Shown one piece after another: positions 43,999 through 51,983 of a stretch of DNA of 64,000 nt. Below the pieces are notes generated by a model, which saw nothing but the letters and a program-made list of their open reading frames with translations, searched no databases and had not been told where the DNA came from. The stretch is from assembly GCA_003168335.1 (NCBI GenBank), contig PMSM01000003.1, forward strand, positions 434,001 to 498,000. The letters run 5' to 3'. Each line of letters opens with the position of its first letter. Within the stretch, counting starts at the first letter, position 1. The DNA comes from Blastocatellia bacterium. Its GTDB lineage: Bacteria; Acidobacteriota; Blastocatellia; Pyrinomonadales; Pyrinomonadaceae. The translations under genes were made by a program, and so were the position numbers.

Positions 43999-44069
43999 GG
44001 AGTGCGGCGACTTGTCGCCGCTTTATTATTAGAGAGAAAAAAGCGGTGACAAGTCACCGCACTCCAAAA
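43995..44069. repeat. TTGGAGTGCGGCGACTTGTC palindrome (family C, copy 2)
   Basis: ttttggagtgcggcgacttgtcgccgcttt is mirrored by aaagcggtgacaagtcaccgcactccaaaa. It lies immediately after the terminator and before the convergent zinc-ribbon gene. Confidence 0.85.
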
Positions 44070-44072
44070 CAG

Positions 44073-44810
44073 TTACGAAGCGCCTACAGGTTGCGCGGTG
44101 TTGGCGGGCGCGTAGTAAAGAATCCGATTGCAGTTATCACAGGTGATCACTTCCGCGCCGCGACGTACATCGGCCATTATTTGCGGGCGCAGAGACATAT
44201 GGCAGGCCGTGCACGCGCCGTTGCGGGCCTCGGCCATGGCTACTCCGTCGCGAATGCGCGCGGCGATTCGTTTGTAAAGCGCGCTGGTCGTCTTGGGCAG
44301 TTCATTCGTCAAGCGCTCGCGTTCCTCGCGCGCGCTGGCAATTTGCTGCTGTTGCGTCCGCACCTGCTCGTCGAAAGCTTTGAACCGCGCTTCCATGTCC
44401 GTGCCCAGCTTCTCGACTTCTGGCGCGCGTTCCGCTAAGTCTTTCTCCGCTTGCTCAGCGATTTCCATTTGTTCGAGGACCTGCGTCTCAAACGTCGAAA
44501 TCTGTTTGCGGGCGGCGTCGGCTTCGCGAATAGCGGCCGTGTATTCATCGGGCTTCTTCGCGGCCATCAGATTTCGATCGGCGCGTTCGGCGCGTTGTTT
44601 CTGTTCGAAGATTTCGGCTTCCAGGCGAGAGCGTTCGTGACGGGCATTATCGCGCAGTTCTTCCAGCGCGCGAATTTCAAAGGCGCGCTGATCGAACTCT
44701 TTCTCGATCTCGGCGCGCCTCTCAGGGATGCTTTCTATTTCGGCCTGTAGTCTTCTTATATTGGTATCAGCGTTCTGCAAAGCTATTAACTGCGCTAACA
44801 CTGCTTTCAC
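44073..44810 (-). CDS. Coiled-coil protein with C4 zinc ribbon
   Basis: The 245-residue protein has a long N-terminal coiled coil (about 10-180, rich in Glu/Arg/Gln heptads) and a C-terminal zinc ribbon CTACHMSLRPQIM...ITCDNCNRIL (four Cys). This is the C4-type zinc-ribbon/CT398-like family, possibly nucleic-acid or secretion linked. It starts at GTG 44810. The end abuts repeat family C. Confidence 0.8.
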   Translation of the reverse strand: MKAVLAQLIALQNADTNIRRLQAEIESIPERRAEIEKEFDQRAFEIRALEELRDNARHERSRLEAEIFEQKQRAERADRNLMAAKKPDEYTAAIREADAARKQISTFETQVLEQMEIAEQAEKDLAERAPEVEKLGTDMEARFKAFDEQVRTQQQQIASAREERERLTNELPKTTSALYKRIAARIRDGVAMAEARNGACTACHMSLRPQIMADVRRGAEVITCDNCNRILYYAPANTAQPVGAS

Positions 44811-45210
44811 TCTTTATCGACTCCTTGAAAGAATATGGTGGTTGTGGATGATTGCATTCATGAACCAATAATCACACAGGGAGCGGGTGACTGGCAAGCG
44901 ATGGGTGGCTGTAGAGGCCAGTTCACCTCAGAGACCCAGGATCCCAATGCTGAGAGCGAGTTCCGCTTGGAGGATGATCAGACAACCAGTCCGCGTACCG
45001 GACGCCTGACAATAGCCCGGCGATTTATCGCCGGGATCGGACGCCTTTTCAATCCCAGCAGTCCGTGAAAGCGGACGGCTGAGAATTCCCGATGGCCTGA
45101 GTCAGCCGTCCGCTTTGTGCTATTTCCGATCGTCCGCTGCGCGGACGCCAGATGGGCCGAGCGCCTGAATAGGTCTTCTTATTTCAAACGGAACCAGCTA
45201 ACCTGTTTTC
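44811..45210. other. Intergenic region with paired stems
   Basis: 400 bases without a convincing gene. At about 44886..44930, ggtgactggc can pair with gccagttcacc across a 22-base loop. At 44990..45115 are hairpins of the cggacgcctgacaatagcccggcgatttatcgccggg type shared with 55150..55320 (array family H). I see no RNase P or tRNA features. Confidence 0.45.
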
Positions 45211-46110
45211 ATGAAACGATGCGTCTGTTCGCTAACTGGCTCCTGCTTAATAATTCTGGCCCCTTTTCTGTTCGTCGCGGCGCAAACCCCAACGCCTTCG
45301 CCCACGCCGCCGGCCAGCGACATTTTCATCATCGATCTGAAGGGAGGGGGCAAACTAAAGCTCGGCCAGCCGCGCAAGATCACGAGTGAGGCCGGCTACA
45401 ATAATCAACCATCGTTTGGGCCTGACGGCCAGAGCATTCTTTACACCTCCATCAGGGACAAACAGGCGGACATCTATCGCTACGACATTCGCGCCGGCTC
45501 TACGACTCAGGTTACCAACACACCCGAAAGCGAGTACTCACCCACCTTGATGCCGGATGGGAAATCTATTTCAGTGGTGCGTGTCGAAGCTGATGGGACA
45601 CAACGCTTGTGGAAGTTTCCGCTCGCGGGTGGAACGCCTTCACTGATTCTGGAGAAGATCAAACCCGTCGGCTATCACTTGTGGGTCGATGATTACACTC
45701 TGGCGCTCTTTGTTTTAGGCAAACCAAATACTTTGCAGTTAGTCGATCTGCGCACCGGAAAGGCGGAAGTGATTGCCGACAACCCGGGCCGGATTCTGCG
45801 TCGCGTGCCTCATGAGGACAAATTCAGTTTTGTGCAAAAGGTTTCGGATCAGGAGTGGCTGATCAGGACCTTCGACTTAAAGACCCGAAACATCGCGACG
45901 TTTATCAAAACATTTCCGGGCGTTGAAGATTATGCCTGGACACCAGCCGGCATGCTCTTGATGGCGAATGGTGCCAAGCTGTTCGCGCGGAAGAAAACAG
46001 ATTGGGCCTGGGTCGAGATCGCGGATTTTTCCCATGCCGGTTTGAAAAGCATCACCCGCATCGCCGTTAGTCCAAAGGGCGATCGGATTGCGGTGGTGGC
46101 GGGGCGCTAG
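45211..46110 (+). CDS. Exported TolB-like propeller protein
   Basis: The 299-residue protein has a signal peptide (about 1-26) and PD40-type blades: FGPDGQSILYTSIRDKQADIYRYD, YSPTLMPDGKSISVVRVE, and SPKGDRIAVVAG. It is a six-bladed or smaller propeller of the TolB kind but lacks the TolB N-terminal domain. The role is probably periplasmic protein binding. It is followed by a hairpin array. Confidence 0.8.
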   Translation: MKRCVCSLTGSCLIILAPFLFVAAQTPTPSPTPPASDIFIIDLKGGGKLKLGQPRKITSEAGYNNQPSFGPDGQSILYTSIRDKQADIYRYDIRAGSTTQVTNTPESEYSPTLMPDGKSISVVRVEADGTQRLWKFPLAGGTPSLILEKIKPVGYHLWVDDYTLALFVLGKPNTLQLVDLRTGKAEVIADNPGRILRRVPHEDKFSFVQKVSDQEWLIRTFDLKTRNIATFIKTFPGVEDYAWTPAGMLLMANGAKLFARKKTDWAWVEIADFSHAGLKSITRIAVSPKGDRIAVVAGR

Positions 46111-46149
46111 CGCGTCATAATATCTGGACGTGGCAAAAAGTTTATTGGC

Positions 46150-46410
46150 AGTGGGACAGTCGGAGCCGTCTTCAGACGGCTTTCACGAAGGGTTTAATAG
46201 CCCAGCGCTTTTAGCGCTGGGTCAACGCGGGCCCGCTGATTGTTAGCGCGCTTCAGCGTGCTTGGAAATCAGCGCTGATTAACCACCCGGCTAATGCCCG
46301 CAACCTAAGCCCGTTTAGACGGGCTTTGAGTTTAGTTGCATTCGCATCCGGGCGTAAGACACCCGGTCTAGAAACCCTTCGGGAAAGCCGCCTGAACGCG
46401 GCTTAAGCAA
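46150..46410. repeat. Hairpin array H3
   Basis: Successive stem-loops: gccgtcttcagacggc, cccagcgcttttagcgctggg, agcgcgcttcagcgtgct, aagcccgtttagacgggctt, aagccgcctgaacgcggctt. Stems differ, but each has GC-rich arms around a ttcag-like or tttag-like loop. No ORF is credible. Confidence 0.65.
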
Positions 46411-46421
46411 CGGGCGACTTT

Positions 46422-47846
46422 TCACTCAGCCCCCACCGCCTTGGCCGCATTAATTCTGCCACCGCTGGAAACCTTGCCTTTCAAAGAAGGCAGCACGTCA
46501 ACTGACTTCAAAAGCTTCGCGCGCAAATCGTCGACGGACATTTTCGGATTCTGCGAGAGAATCAAGGCCGCGACGCCTGATACAAATGGCGTGGCCATCG
46601 AGGTGCCTTTCTTTTCTTCGAAGCCGTGCTCGAGCCAGGTGCTCAAAATCTCTTCGCCCGGTGCGGCGACGTGCACCGACTTCGCTCCGTAATTTGAAAA
46701 CGATGTCAGTTGGTCGTTGCGATTTGTGGCCGCTACGCTGACTACGTTGCCGAGGTTGTAGCTCGAGGGATAATGCGGTGTCTGATCATTGTCTGAGTTG
46801 GCGTTGCCGGCCGCGGCCACGAACAGAATCCCTTCGTCGTAGGCTTTACGGATCACATCTTCGAGGGCGCGCGACCTGGCGGCCGATCCCCAACTTGCCG
46901 AAATGATGCGCACGTTAACGCCGGCACGCTTTCGATCGATGACATAGTTGATTGCCTCGATCGCGTCTTTAGTAGTGCCCGTCCCGTCACCGTCCATAAA
47001 TCGCAGCGGCATGATCTTCACGTTCCAGTTGACACCTGTGACTCCGATTCCGTTGCCGCCTTCGGCGCCAATGATCCCGGCGCAATGCGTGCCGTGTCCG
47101 TTGTCATCCATCGGATCGCCGTTGTCTTCCACTAAGTTAAAGCCATGCAGATCATCGACCGGGCCATCAGGCGTCAGATCGTCGTCCTGGTACGCCTTGA
47201 TGATTTCCGGACGGGTCCAAATGTTGCTGACGAGATCGGGATGCGTATAGTCCACGCCGCTGTCGAGCACCGCGACCACGACCTGGTCGCTGCCCCTGGT
47301 GACCGCCCAGGCGCGCATCGCGCTGATATCAGCGCCGGCTTTGCCATCGTTCTGGCCGCTATTAAAGAGTCCCCACTGCCGCACGAACATCTCGTCGTCG
47401 GCATGGATGTGCCTGCTGCCGCCGTCTTCATGATCCAGGGTGATTCTACCGTTGGCTTCGGCGTATTCGACTTCAGGAAGAGCCCGGTATTGGGTCGCGA
47501 CATCGTCGGCGCTGGCTCCGTCCTCGTCTTCGATCACATCCAGACCGTCGACTGATTCAATGCGATCTTCGACTTTGTCATTGAATTGTGCGGTGATGCG
47601 ATTGATTGTTTCCCGAGTAGTGCCGGGGCGAAAACGCACCAGCACGTCGGCCTGGTCTGCATCAGCCTGTTCGTTTGTGTTGCTTTTCTTATCATTGCCC
47701 TGGTCGGATTCTGGTTGTGGGTGCGGTGCCAACTGACTCGACCGTTGCAATCCCTTTTGCCACCGTCGCACGCCGCCCGCGAACGCAGCGATCAAAACCA
47801 GCGCCAAAGCAATCGCCAGATGTGCCCAGATGTTATTGCGACTCAT
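46422..47846 (-). CDS. Subtilisin-like S8 peptidase
   Basis: The 474-residue protease has one N-terminal membrane/signal helix (about 5-25), a propeptide-like inhibitor I9 domain (about 65-125, DVLVRFRPGTTRETINRITAQF) and the S8 catalytic domain with VVAVLDSGVDYTHPDL (Asp), DDNGHGTHCAGIIGAEG (His), ASWGSAARSR and KGTSMATPFVSGVAALIL (Ser). ATG 47846 has aaaggaca upstream; the track's 47915 start is a longer reading. It would be secreted or membrane-held. Confidence 0.92.
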   Translation of the reverse strand: MSRNNIWAHLAIALALVLIAAFAGGVRRWQKGLQRSSQLAPHPQPESDQGNDKKSNTNEQADADQADVLVRFRPGTTRETINRITAQFNDKVEDRIESVDGLDVIEDEDGASADDVATQYRALPEVEYAEANGRITLDHEDGGSRHIHADDEMFVRQWGLFNSGQNDGKAGADISAMRAWAVTRGSDQVVVAVLDSGVDYTHPDLVSNIWTRPEIIKAYQDDDLTPDGPVDDLHGFNLVEDNGDPMDDNGHGTHCAGIIGAEGGNGIGVTGVNWNVKIMPLRFMDGDGTGTTKDAIEAINYVIDRKRAGVNVRIISASWGSAARSRALEDVIRKAYDEGILFVAAAGNANSDNDQTPHYPSSYNLGNVVSVAATNRNDQLTSFSNYGAKSVHVAAPGEEILSTWLEHGFEEKKGTSMATPFVSGVAALILSQNPKMSVDDLRAKLLKSVDVLPSLKGKVSSGGRINAAKAVGAE

Positions 47847-47939
47847 AAAGCCTGTCCTTTGTACTTCGTGCTTGGTACTTGGTCGTCGAGTCCAGCGAAC
47901 TTGAGTAAGAATCAAAGTTCAAAGCTCAAAGTACGAAGT

Positions 47940-48215
47940 TCAAATCCGATAATTCTCTCCATTCAAGTTGAACAGCCGCAATTGTCGAGCGTTCGCCCGA
48001 TACTCGTAAGTCTTACCGTTCGCCTGCAGCGTAATGCGCCAACCGGGCGTAATCACTTGCGCGCTCATCTCGTCTTCGATCGGCGCACCCAGGGCAGCGT
48101 CCGGGAAGTCAGTCTGCTCGGCTAATTCCAGATCGATCCCGGTTTCGGTCGTACCGAGTCGCTGGGCCAAATCGTGGCGCGCTCGATCGACGATGTCTTG
48201 TTGACTAGATGACAT
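47940..48215 (-). CDS. Small conserved-looking protein, unknown
   Basis: The 91-residue product begins QQDIVDRARHDLAQRLG and ends with a beta-rich part WRITLQANGKTYEYRANARQLRLFNLNGENYRI. There is no signal peptide or membrane helix. No family is recognised. It lies between the subtilase gene and rsmE on the same strand. Confidence 0.55.
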   Translation of the reverse strand: MSSSQQDIVDRARHDLAQRLGTTETGIDLELAEQTDFPDAALGAPIEDEMSAQVITPGWRITLQANGKTYEYRANARQLRLFNLNGENYRI

Positions 48216-48329
48216 TGGATTTGAATAAAGTCTCCGGCAGAATAAACGATCAGAGTTAGTTTCTTGTTCCTGCGCATTTCGCGTCGGCCGCGGTTAACGG
48301 GTCGCCGCTCGTTGGCTGAACACCCGTAT

Positions 48330-49109
48330 TCAAACAAGATCGCCGAACCGATGTTGCAACAGCGCCGCAACGACAATTGCGGCAGTCTCGGCGCGCAGTG
48401 TACGCCCGCCCAACGTGACAATTTCCCAACCGCCCTCGCGGGCCAGTTCGATCTCCTGGTCGGTCCAGCCGCCCTCCGGACCCACCACAGCGACGATCTC
48501 AGACGGGCGCTCGACCAGGCTGTTCATCACTTCAACCAACGACTTGCCGCCGCGTTCAGAAAACATCAGCCGAGTAACGTTCGTTGAGTCGGCTTTTTCG
48601 GAGACGGCCGACATCATGAGCAGAAAATTGAAAGTGAGAGGCGCGGCAACTTCAGGCACGCCCGCCCGGCCCGATTGTTTAGCGGCTTCGCGAGCAATCC
48701 TTCGCCAGCGCGTGATGCGATTGTGCGCATCTTCGCTATCCCGGAGCCGCATGTCCGCGCGTTCCGAGTCCAGCGGCACAATGCGGGTGACGCCGAGTTC
48801 GGTAGCTTTCTGGATCACCAGATCAAACTTCTCACCTTTCAGCAGCACGATCGCCAGCGTCAGCTGCAGTGGTGATTCGGGACGAGCCGGCTCGACTTCG
48901 GCAATCACGTTGAGTTCAGCCGCATCTCTCCCGATGGATTGGACGGCGCATTGAAACTCCCGTCCGGCGCCATCAAAGACGTAAATCTCATCGCCGTTTT
49001 GCAGACGCAAGACATCGCGCGCGTGCCGCGTCTCTTCCGCGCCCAGCGTCAGGGATTTTTCATCCGGCGCAAAAGCCACCGGCGGTGCGTAGAATCTTCG
49101 ACGAGTCAT
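48330..49109 (-). CDS. rsmE: 16S rRNA m3U1498 methyltransferase RsmE
   Basis: The 259-residue SPOUT methyltransferase begins MTRRRFYAPP, the standard RsmE opening with a PUA-like domain (1-75), followed by the SAM-binding trefoil knot with VVGPEGGWTDQEIELARE and GGRTLRAETAAIVVAALL. It methylates U1498 of 16S rRNA. I prefer ATG 49109 over 49133. It follows prmA with a BIME-like repeat in between. Confidence 0.92.
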   Translation of the reverse strand: MTRRRFYAPPVAFAPDEKSLTLGAEETRHARDVLRLQNGDEIYVFDGAGREFQCAVQSIGRDAAELNVIAEVEPARPESPLQLTLAIVLLKGEKFDLVIQKATELGVTRIVPLDSERADMRLRDSEDAHNRITRWRRIAREAAKQSGRAGVPEVAAPLTFNFLLMMSAVSEKADSTNVTRLMFSERGGKSLVEVMNSLVERPSEIVAVVGPEGGWTDQEIELAREGGWEIVTLGGRTLRAETAAIVVAALLQHRFGDLV

Positions 49110-49163
49110 TGTTAGTGCTATGCGTCTTTTCATGAAAACTATTCATCGGAGATGACTTCTTTT

Positions 49164-49320
49164 CTCCCTCTCCCTTTTGGGAGAGGGTTGGGGAGAGGGC
49201 TTAAGCGCAGGTCCTACTATGAACCGCTTGTTGTCGTGGGTGAACACAATTGACGATCACAAAATACTCTGCGCTAAGCTTCGCACCCTCACCCCAGCCC
49301 TCTCCCAAAGGGAGAGGCAT
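49164..49320. repeat. BIME-like palindromic repeat (family A, copy 4)
   Basis: ccctctcccttttgggagagggttggggagaggg, a spacer of about 90 bases, then ccctcaccccagccctctcccaaagggagagg. It sits between prmA and rsmE. Confidence 0.8.
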
Positions 49321-49336
49321 TTTTCCAATTGACATC

Positions 49337-50188
49337 TCAGACCACCAGCGCAACCCACTCGCCATCTTGATCGAGTTCAAGACCAGTCGCACCCAACTCC
49401 AGCAAACGTGACTGAACCAGTTCGACTTGCGAATCAAGGATTCCGGACAGCACCAAACGGCCGCAACTTGCTCCGAGCAGCGACGGCAGCAGGTCGACGA
49501 TTACCGGCGCGGTCAGATTCGCGCAAACCAGATCGACAGATTGTGTCTGTTCATCAATACTACCGGCGCGGAAATCGATCTGGTCGCCGACGCCATTCAG
49601 CCGCGCATTCTCGCGCGCGATCTCAACAGCTTCGGCGTCCGTGTCGACGGCCTCGACGCGCGCGTTGGGAAACATTTTCGCCGCCGCGATCGCCAGAATG
49701 CCGGTGCCGGTGCCCACATCAAGAAAGCTGCCACCGCGAAAATATCTCTCAATAGCTTTCAGACACAGCCGCGTGGTTTCGTGCGTGCCGGTGCCAAAAG
49801 CCATGCCCGGCTCAATCCGGATGACGATCTTTTCGGGCGCGTCTTTAACCTCACTCCATGGCGGCGCGATGATAAGACGGCCAACTTCGACCGGCTGCCA
49901 ATCTTTTTTCCATTCCGCCAGCCAATCGCGATCGGGAACCTCGCGAATTTTCAGATCGACTAGCGAGGCCGGCCCATGATTGTAGATCCTCAGCGCGTCG
50001 AGCAGGGCAGTACGCACGATTTCAATTTCAGGACGGGCATCGAAATAGCCGCTCACGATCACGTTCGCGCCTTCGTGCGTTTCCGTTCCCAGGGCGCCCG
50101 CTTCCATCAGGCCGTATTCGATCGCTTCGCGCGCTTCACCAGGCACGATCGCATCAACGGAGTGCCACGTTTTCGCATCGGCGTTCAC
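49337..50188 (-). CDS. prmA: Ribosomal protein L11 methyltransferase
   Basis: This 283-residue PrmA has an N-terminal substrate domain and a Rossmann methyltransferase domain with SAM motif FLDVGTGTGILAIAAAKMF (near residue 160) and VCANLTAPVIVDLLP (post-I region). IRIEPGMAFGTGTHETTRLC is family specific. ATG 50188 overlaps the era stop (ATGA). Confidence 0.92.
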   Translation of the reverse strand: MNADAKTWHSVDAIVPGEAREAIEYGLMEAGALGTETHEGANVIVSGYFDARPEIEIVRTALLDALRIYNHGPASLVDLKIREVPDRDWLAEWKKDWQPVEVGRLIIAPPWSEVKDAPEKIVIRIEPGMAFGTGTHETTRLCLKAIERYFRGGSFLDVGTGTGILAIAAAKMFPNARVEAVDTDAEAVEIARENARLNGVGDQIDFRAGSIDEQTQSVDLVCANLTAPVIVDLLPSLLGASCGRLVLSGILDSQVELVQSRLLELGATGLELDQDGEWVALVV

Positions 50189-51105
50189 TGCTTGATTCCC
50201 ATTTCATCCAGCAGGTGCGAGCGCTCGCGCCAATCTTTTTCGACTTTGACGAACAGTTCGAGGTGACAGGGATGGCCGAGCATCCTTTCAATGTCATGGC
50301 GCGCGCTGATGCCGATTTGTTTCAGGCGCTGGGCTCCGTGGCCAATGATGATCTTCTTTTGCGACGCTCTCTCGACAAAAATCGTGCAATAGATACGCGC
50401 GTAGTCTTCCCGGATCTCTTCAAAGCGTTCAGTTACGACCGCGGTGACGTAAGGAATTTCTTCGCCCGTCGTCTCGAGAATTTTCTCACGCACGATCTCT
50501 GCGGCGAGCGCCCGCATCGGCTGGTCGGTGAAGTCATCCGGCCCAAACAGCGGCTCGCCTGCGGGCAAGTACCGGATCATCTCAGCCAGCAAGTGCTCGA
50601 TCTGATCACCCTTCAAAGCCGAGATTGGCACCACGGCCTGCCATTCATGCTCGCTCTGATACCACTCGATCAACGGCAGCAACTGCGACTTGTCTTTCAG
50701 CTTGTCGGTCTTGTTAAGCAGGAGCAGGGCCGGCTTTCCGGATTGCTTGACGAGATCGAGCACGAATCGATCGCCGTTGCCGGTCGCTGCGGAGGCATCG
50801 CGGATTAAGCAAACCAGCTCTACACCGAGCAAAGCATCGTGGACCGCGGTCATCATGCGGCGATTAAGTTCATAGCCGGGTTTATGCACGCCCGGCGTAT
50901 CCACCAAAGCGATCTGGCCTTCGGGCCGCGTCACGATGCCGAGAATTTTGAAGCGAGTTGTTTGCGGCTTGTTCGAGACGGCCGCGATCTTTTCGCCGAC
51001 CAGCCTATTGAGCAGCGTTGACTTGCCCGCATTCGGCCGGCCAATCAGGGCCACATGGCCGGCGCGATGGCCCGCCGCGAGATTATTCGTTTGGTTCTGA
51101 GACAT
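50185..51105 (-). CDS. era: GTPase Era
   Basis: The 306-residue Era has a GTPase domain with GRPNAGKSTLLN (P-loop), DTPGVHKPG (G3), NKTDKL (G4) and VPISALKGDQIEHL, then a C-terminal KH domain (about 205-300, GAQRLKQIGISARHDIERMLGHPCHLELFVKV). It assists 16S rRNA maturation. I moved the start from 51240 to ATG 51105 (MSQNQTNNLAAGH), which gives the normal length. It overlaps the end of the small gene at 51083 by 23 bases. Confidence 0.95.
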   Translation of the reverse strand: MSQNQTNNLAAGHRAGHVALIGRPNAGKSTLLNRLVGEKIAAVSNKPQTTRFKILGIVTRPEGQIALVDTPGVHKPGYELNRRMMTAVHDALLGVELVCLIRDASAATGNGDRFVLDLVKQSGKPALLLLNKTDKLKDKSQLLPLIEWYQSEHEWQAVVPISALKGDQIEHLLAEMIRYLPAGEPLFGPDDFTDQPMRALAAEIVREKILETTGEEIPYVTAVVTERFEEIREDYARIYCTIFVERASQKKIIIGHGAQRLKQIGISARHDIERMLGHPCHLELFVKVEKDWRERSHLLDEMGIKQ

Positions 51106-51295
51106 CCGGTGGAATGACGATTTCTTCGGGCGGGACGATGACGACCTTGCCATCCTTCCAGGTGGCGATGGGATTGCCGAGACGCTTGTGCATGAGCAGT
51201 GCGTGATTGACAGCCCGTTGCAGCACTTTTCCAATCTCAATGGCCTGCTTTGAAACGTAATCGTTCGTCAAAAGAACCTGTTCTCGTTTACTCAT
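51083..51295 (-). CDS. Small partner protein of zeta-toxin-like gene
   Basis: The 70-residue acidic/basic protein MSKREQVLLTNDYVSKQAIEIGKVL...AVNHALLMHKRLGNPIATWKDGKVVIVPPEEI is typical in size of an antitoxin. ATG 51295 overlaps the stop of the zeta-like pseudogene (ATGA), so the pair was an operon. It is intact although the toxin is not. I do not recognise a named antitoxin family. Confidence 0.6.
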   Translation of the reverse strand: MSKREQVLLTNDYVSKQAIEIGKVLQRAVNHALLMHKRLGNPIATWKDGKVVIVPPEEIVIPPDVSEPNE

Positions 51296-51877
51296 GGTTT
51301 TGTCAGTGAGAAGCTTACCCATGACCGTTTATCGTAAATCAGCAGTGGAACCTCTCTGTCTCCCGCAGCGATCAGTGATTCTTCCAATTCGGAATTATCA
51401 TACACCGCCCACGCATCCGCCAATGGCTGATAGAATTCCCAGAAGTTTGTCAGCCCGGCGGCGTGTCTTCTCCGAATTACCTGTTCGGGTACTTCATGCC
51501 CTCCGGCACGGACGCGTGTTCGAACTCGCTGCACCGCAAGGTCGGGACTCCGCAACCAAAGAAACATCAGTTGAAAGGCATAGCCATTGTCGCGCAACTT
51601 CTTAATCCATCCGGCATAGTGTTTCGCGGCCAGCGTAGTCTCGAAAGCGAAGGTCTTTCGCTGCTCCGCGAGTTCATGCTATCGATTCAACATCACGCGT
51701 CCCGCTTGCAAGGCGACACTAGCCGGATCGAAACCCGAGAGGCCCCTGCGCTATAGGATCGGCATTAACGTATTCGAGCAGTCCCAACGTATCCCGCAAG
51801 AGAAACGGTGCCAGCGTGGTTTTCCCCGCTCCATTCGGTCCGGCAATGACGACAACTTGTGGGGCTGTTTCAACCAT
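51292..51877 (-). pseudogene. Zeta-toxin-like P-loop kinase, broken
   Basis: Two track ORFs are parts of one gene. ATG 51877 opens MVETAPQVVVIAGPNGAGKT with the Walker A of zeta/UDP-GlcNAc kinases, then LLEYVNADPIAQGPLGF. One extra T shifts the frame (the restored frame reads DPASVALQAGRVMLNR), and a TAG follows before HELAEQRKTFAFETTLAAKH. The third part continues WIKKLRDNGYAFQLMFLWLR and RVRAGGHEVPEQVIRRRHAAGL. One frameshift and one nonsense codon make it inactive. Confidence 0.82.
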
Positions 51878-51882
51878 CGATC

Positions 51883-51983
51883 CTACAAACCCTTCAGCGG
51901 CTGTAAAGTAAATTCTACGATGTGCCCATAAGGATCGCGCGCCACTGAAAAACAACCAACGCCGCCGCCAACATCTATGGGCG
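51883..51983 (-). pseudogene. VOC family C-terminal remnant
   Basis: The minus strand reads PPIDVGGGVGCFSVARDPYG then HIVEFTLQPLKGL and TAG. It is closely like the end of the intact VOC gene at 53338..53781 (PPLDAGGVVGYFAMVRDPDG). The remnant overlaps the last codons and stop of the pepT gene in another frame. Confidence 0.72.

Noticed and set aside
44811-45120. RNase P RNA or other housekeeping RNA
   Set aside because: The conserved P4 sequences (gaggaaagtccgggc type) are absent on both strands.
50185-51240. Extended Era N-terminus
   Set aside because: The extra 45 residues are the antisense-like product of the upstream small gene; family length supports ATG 51105.
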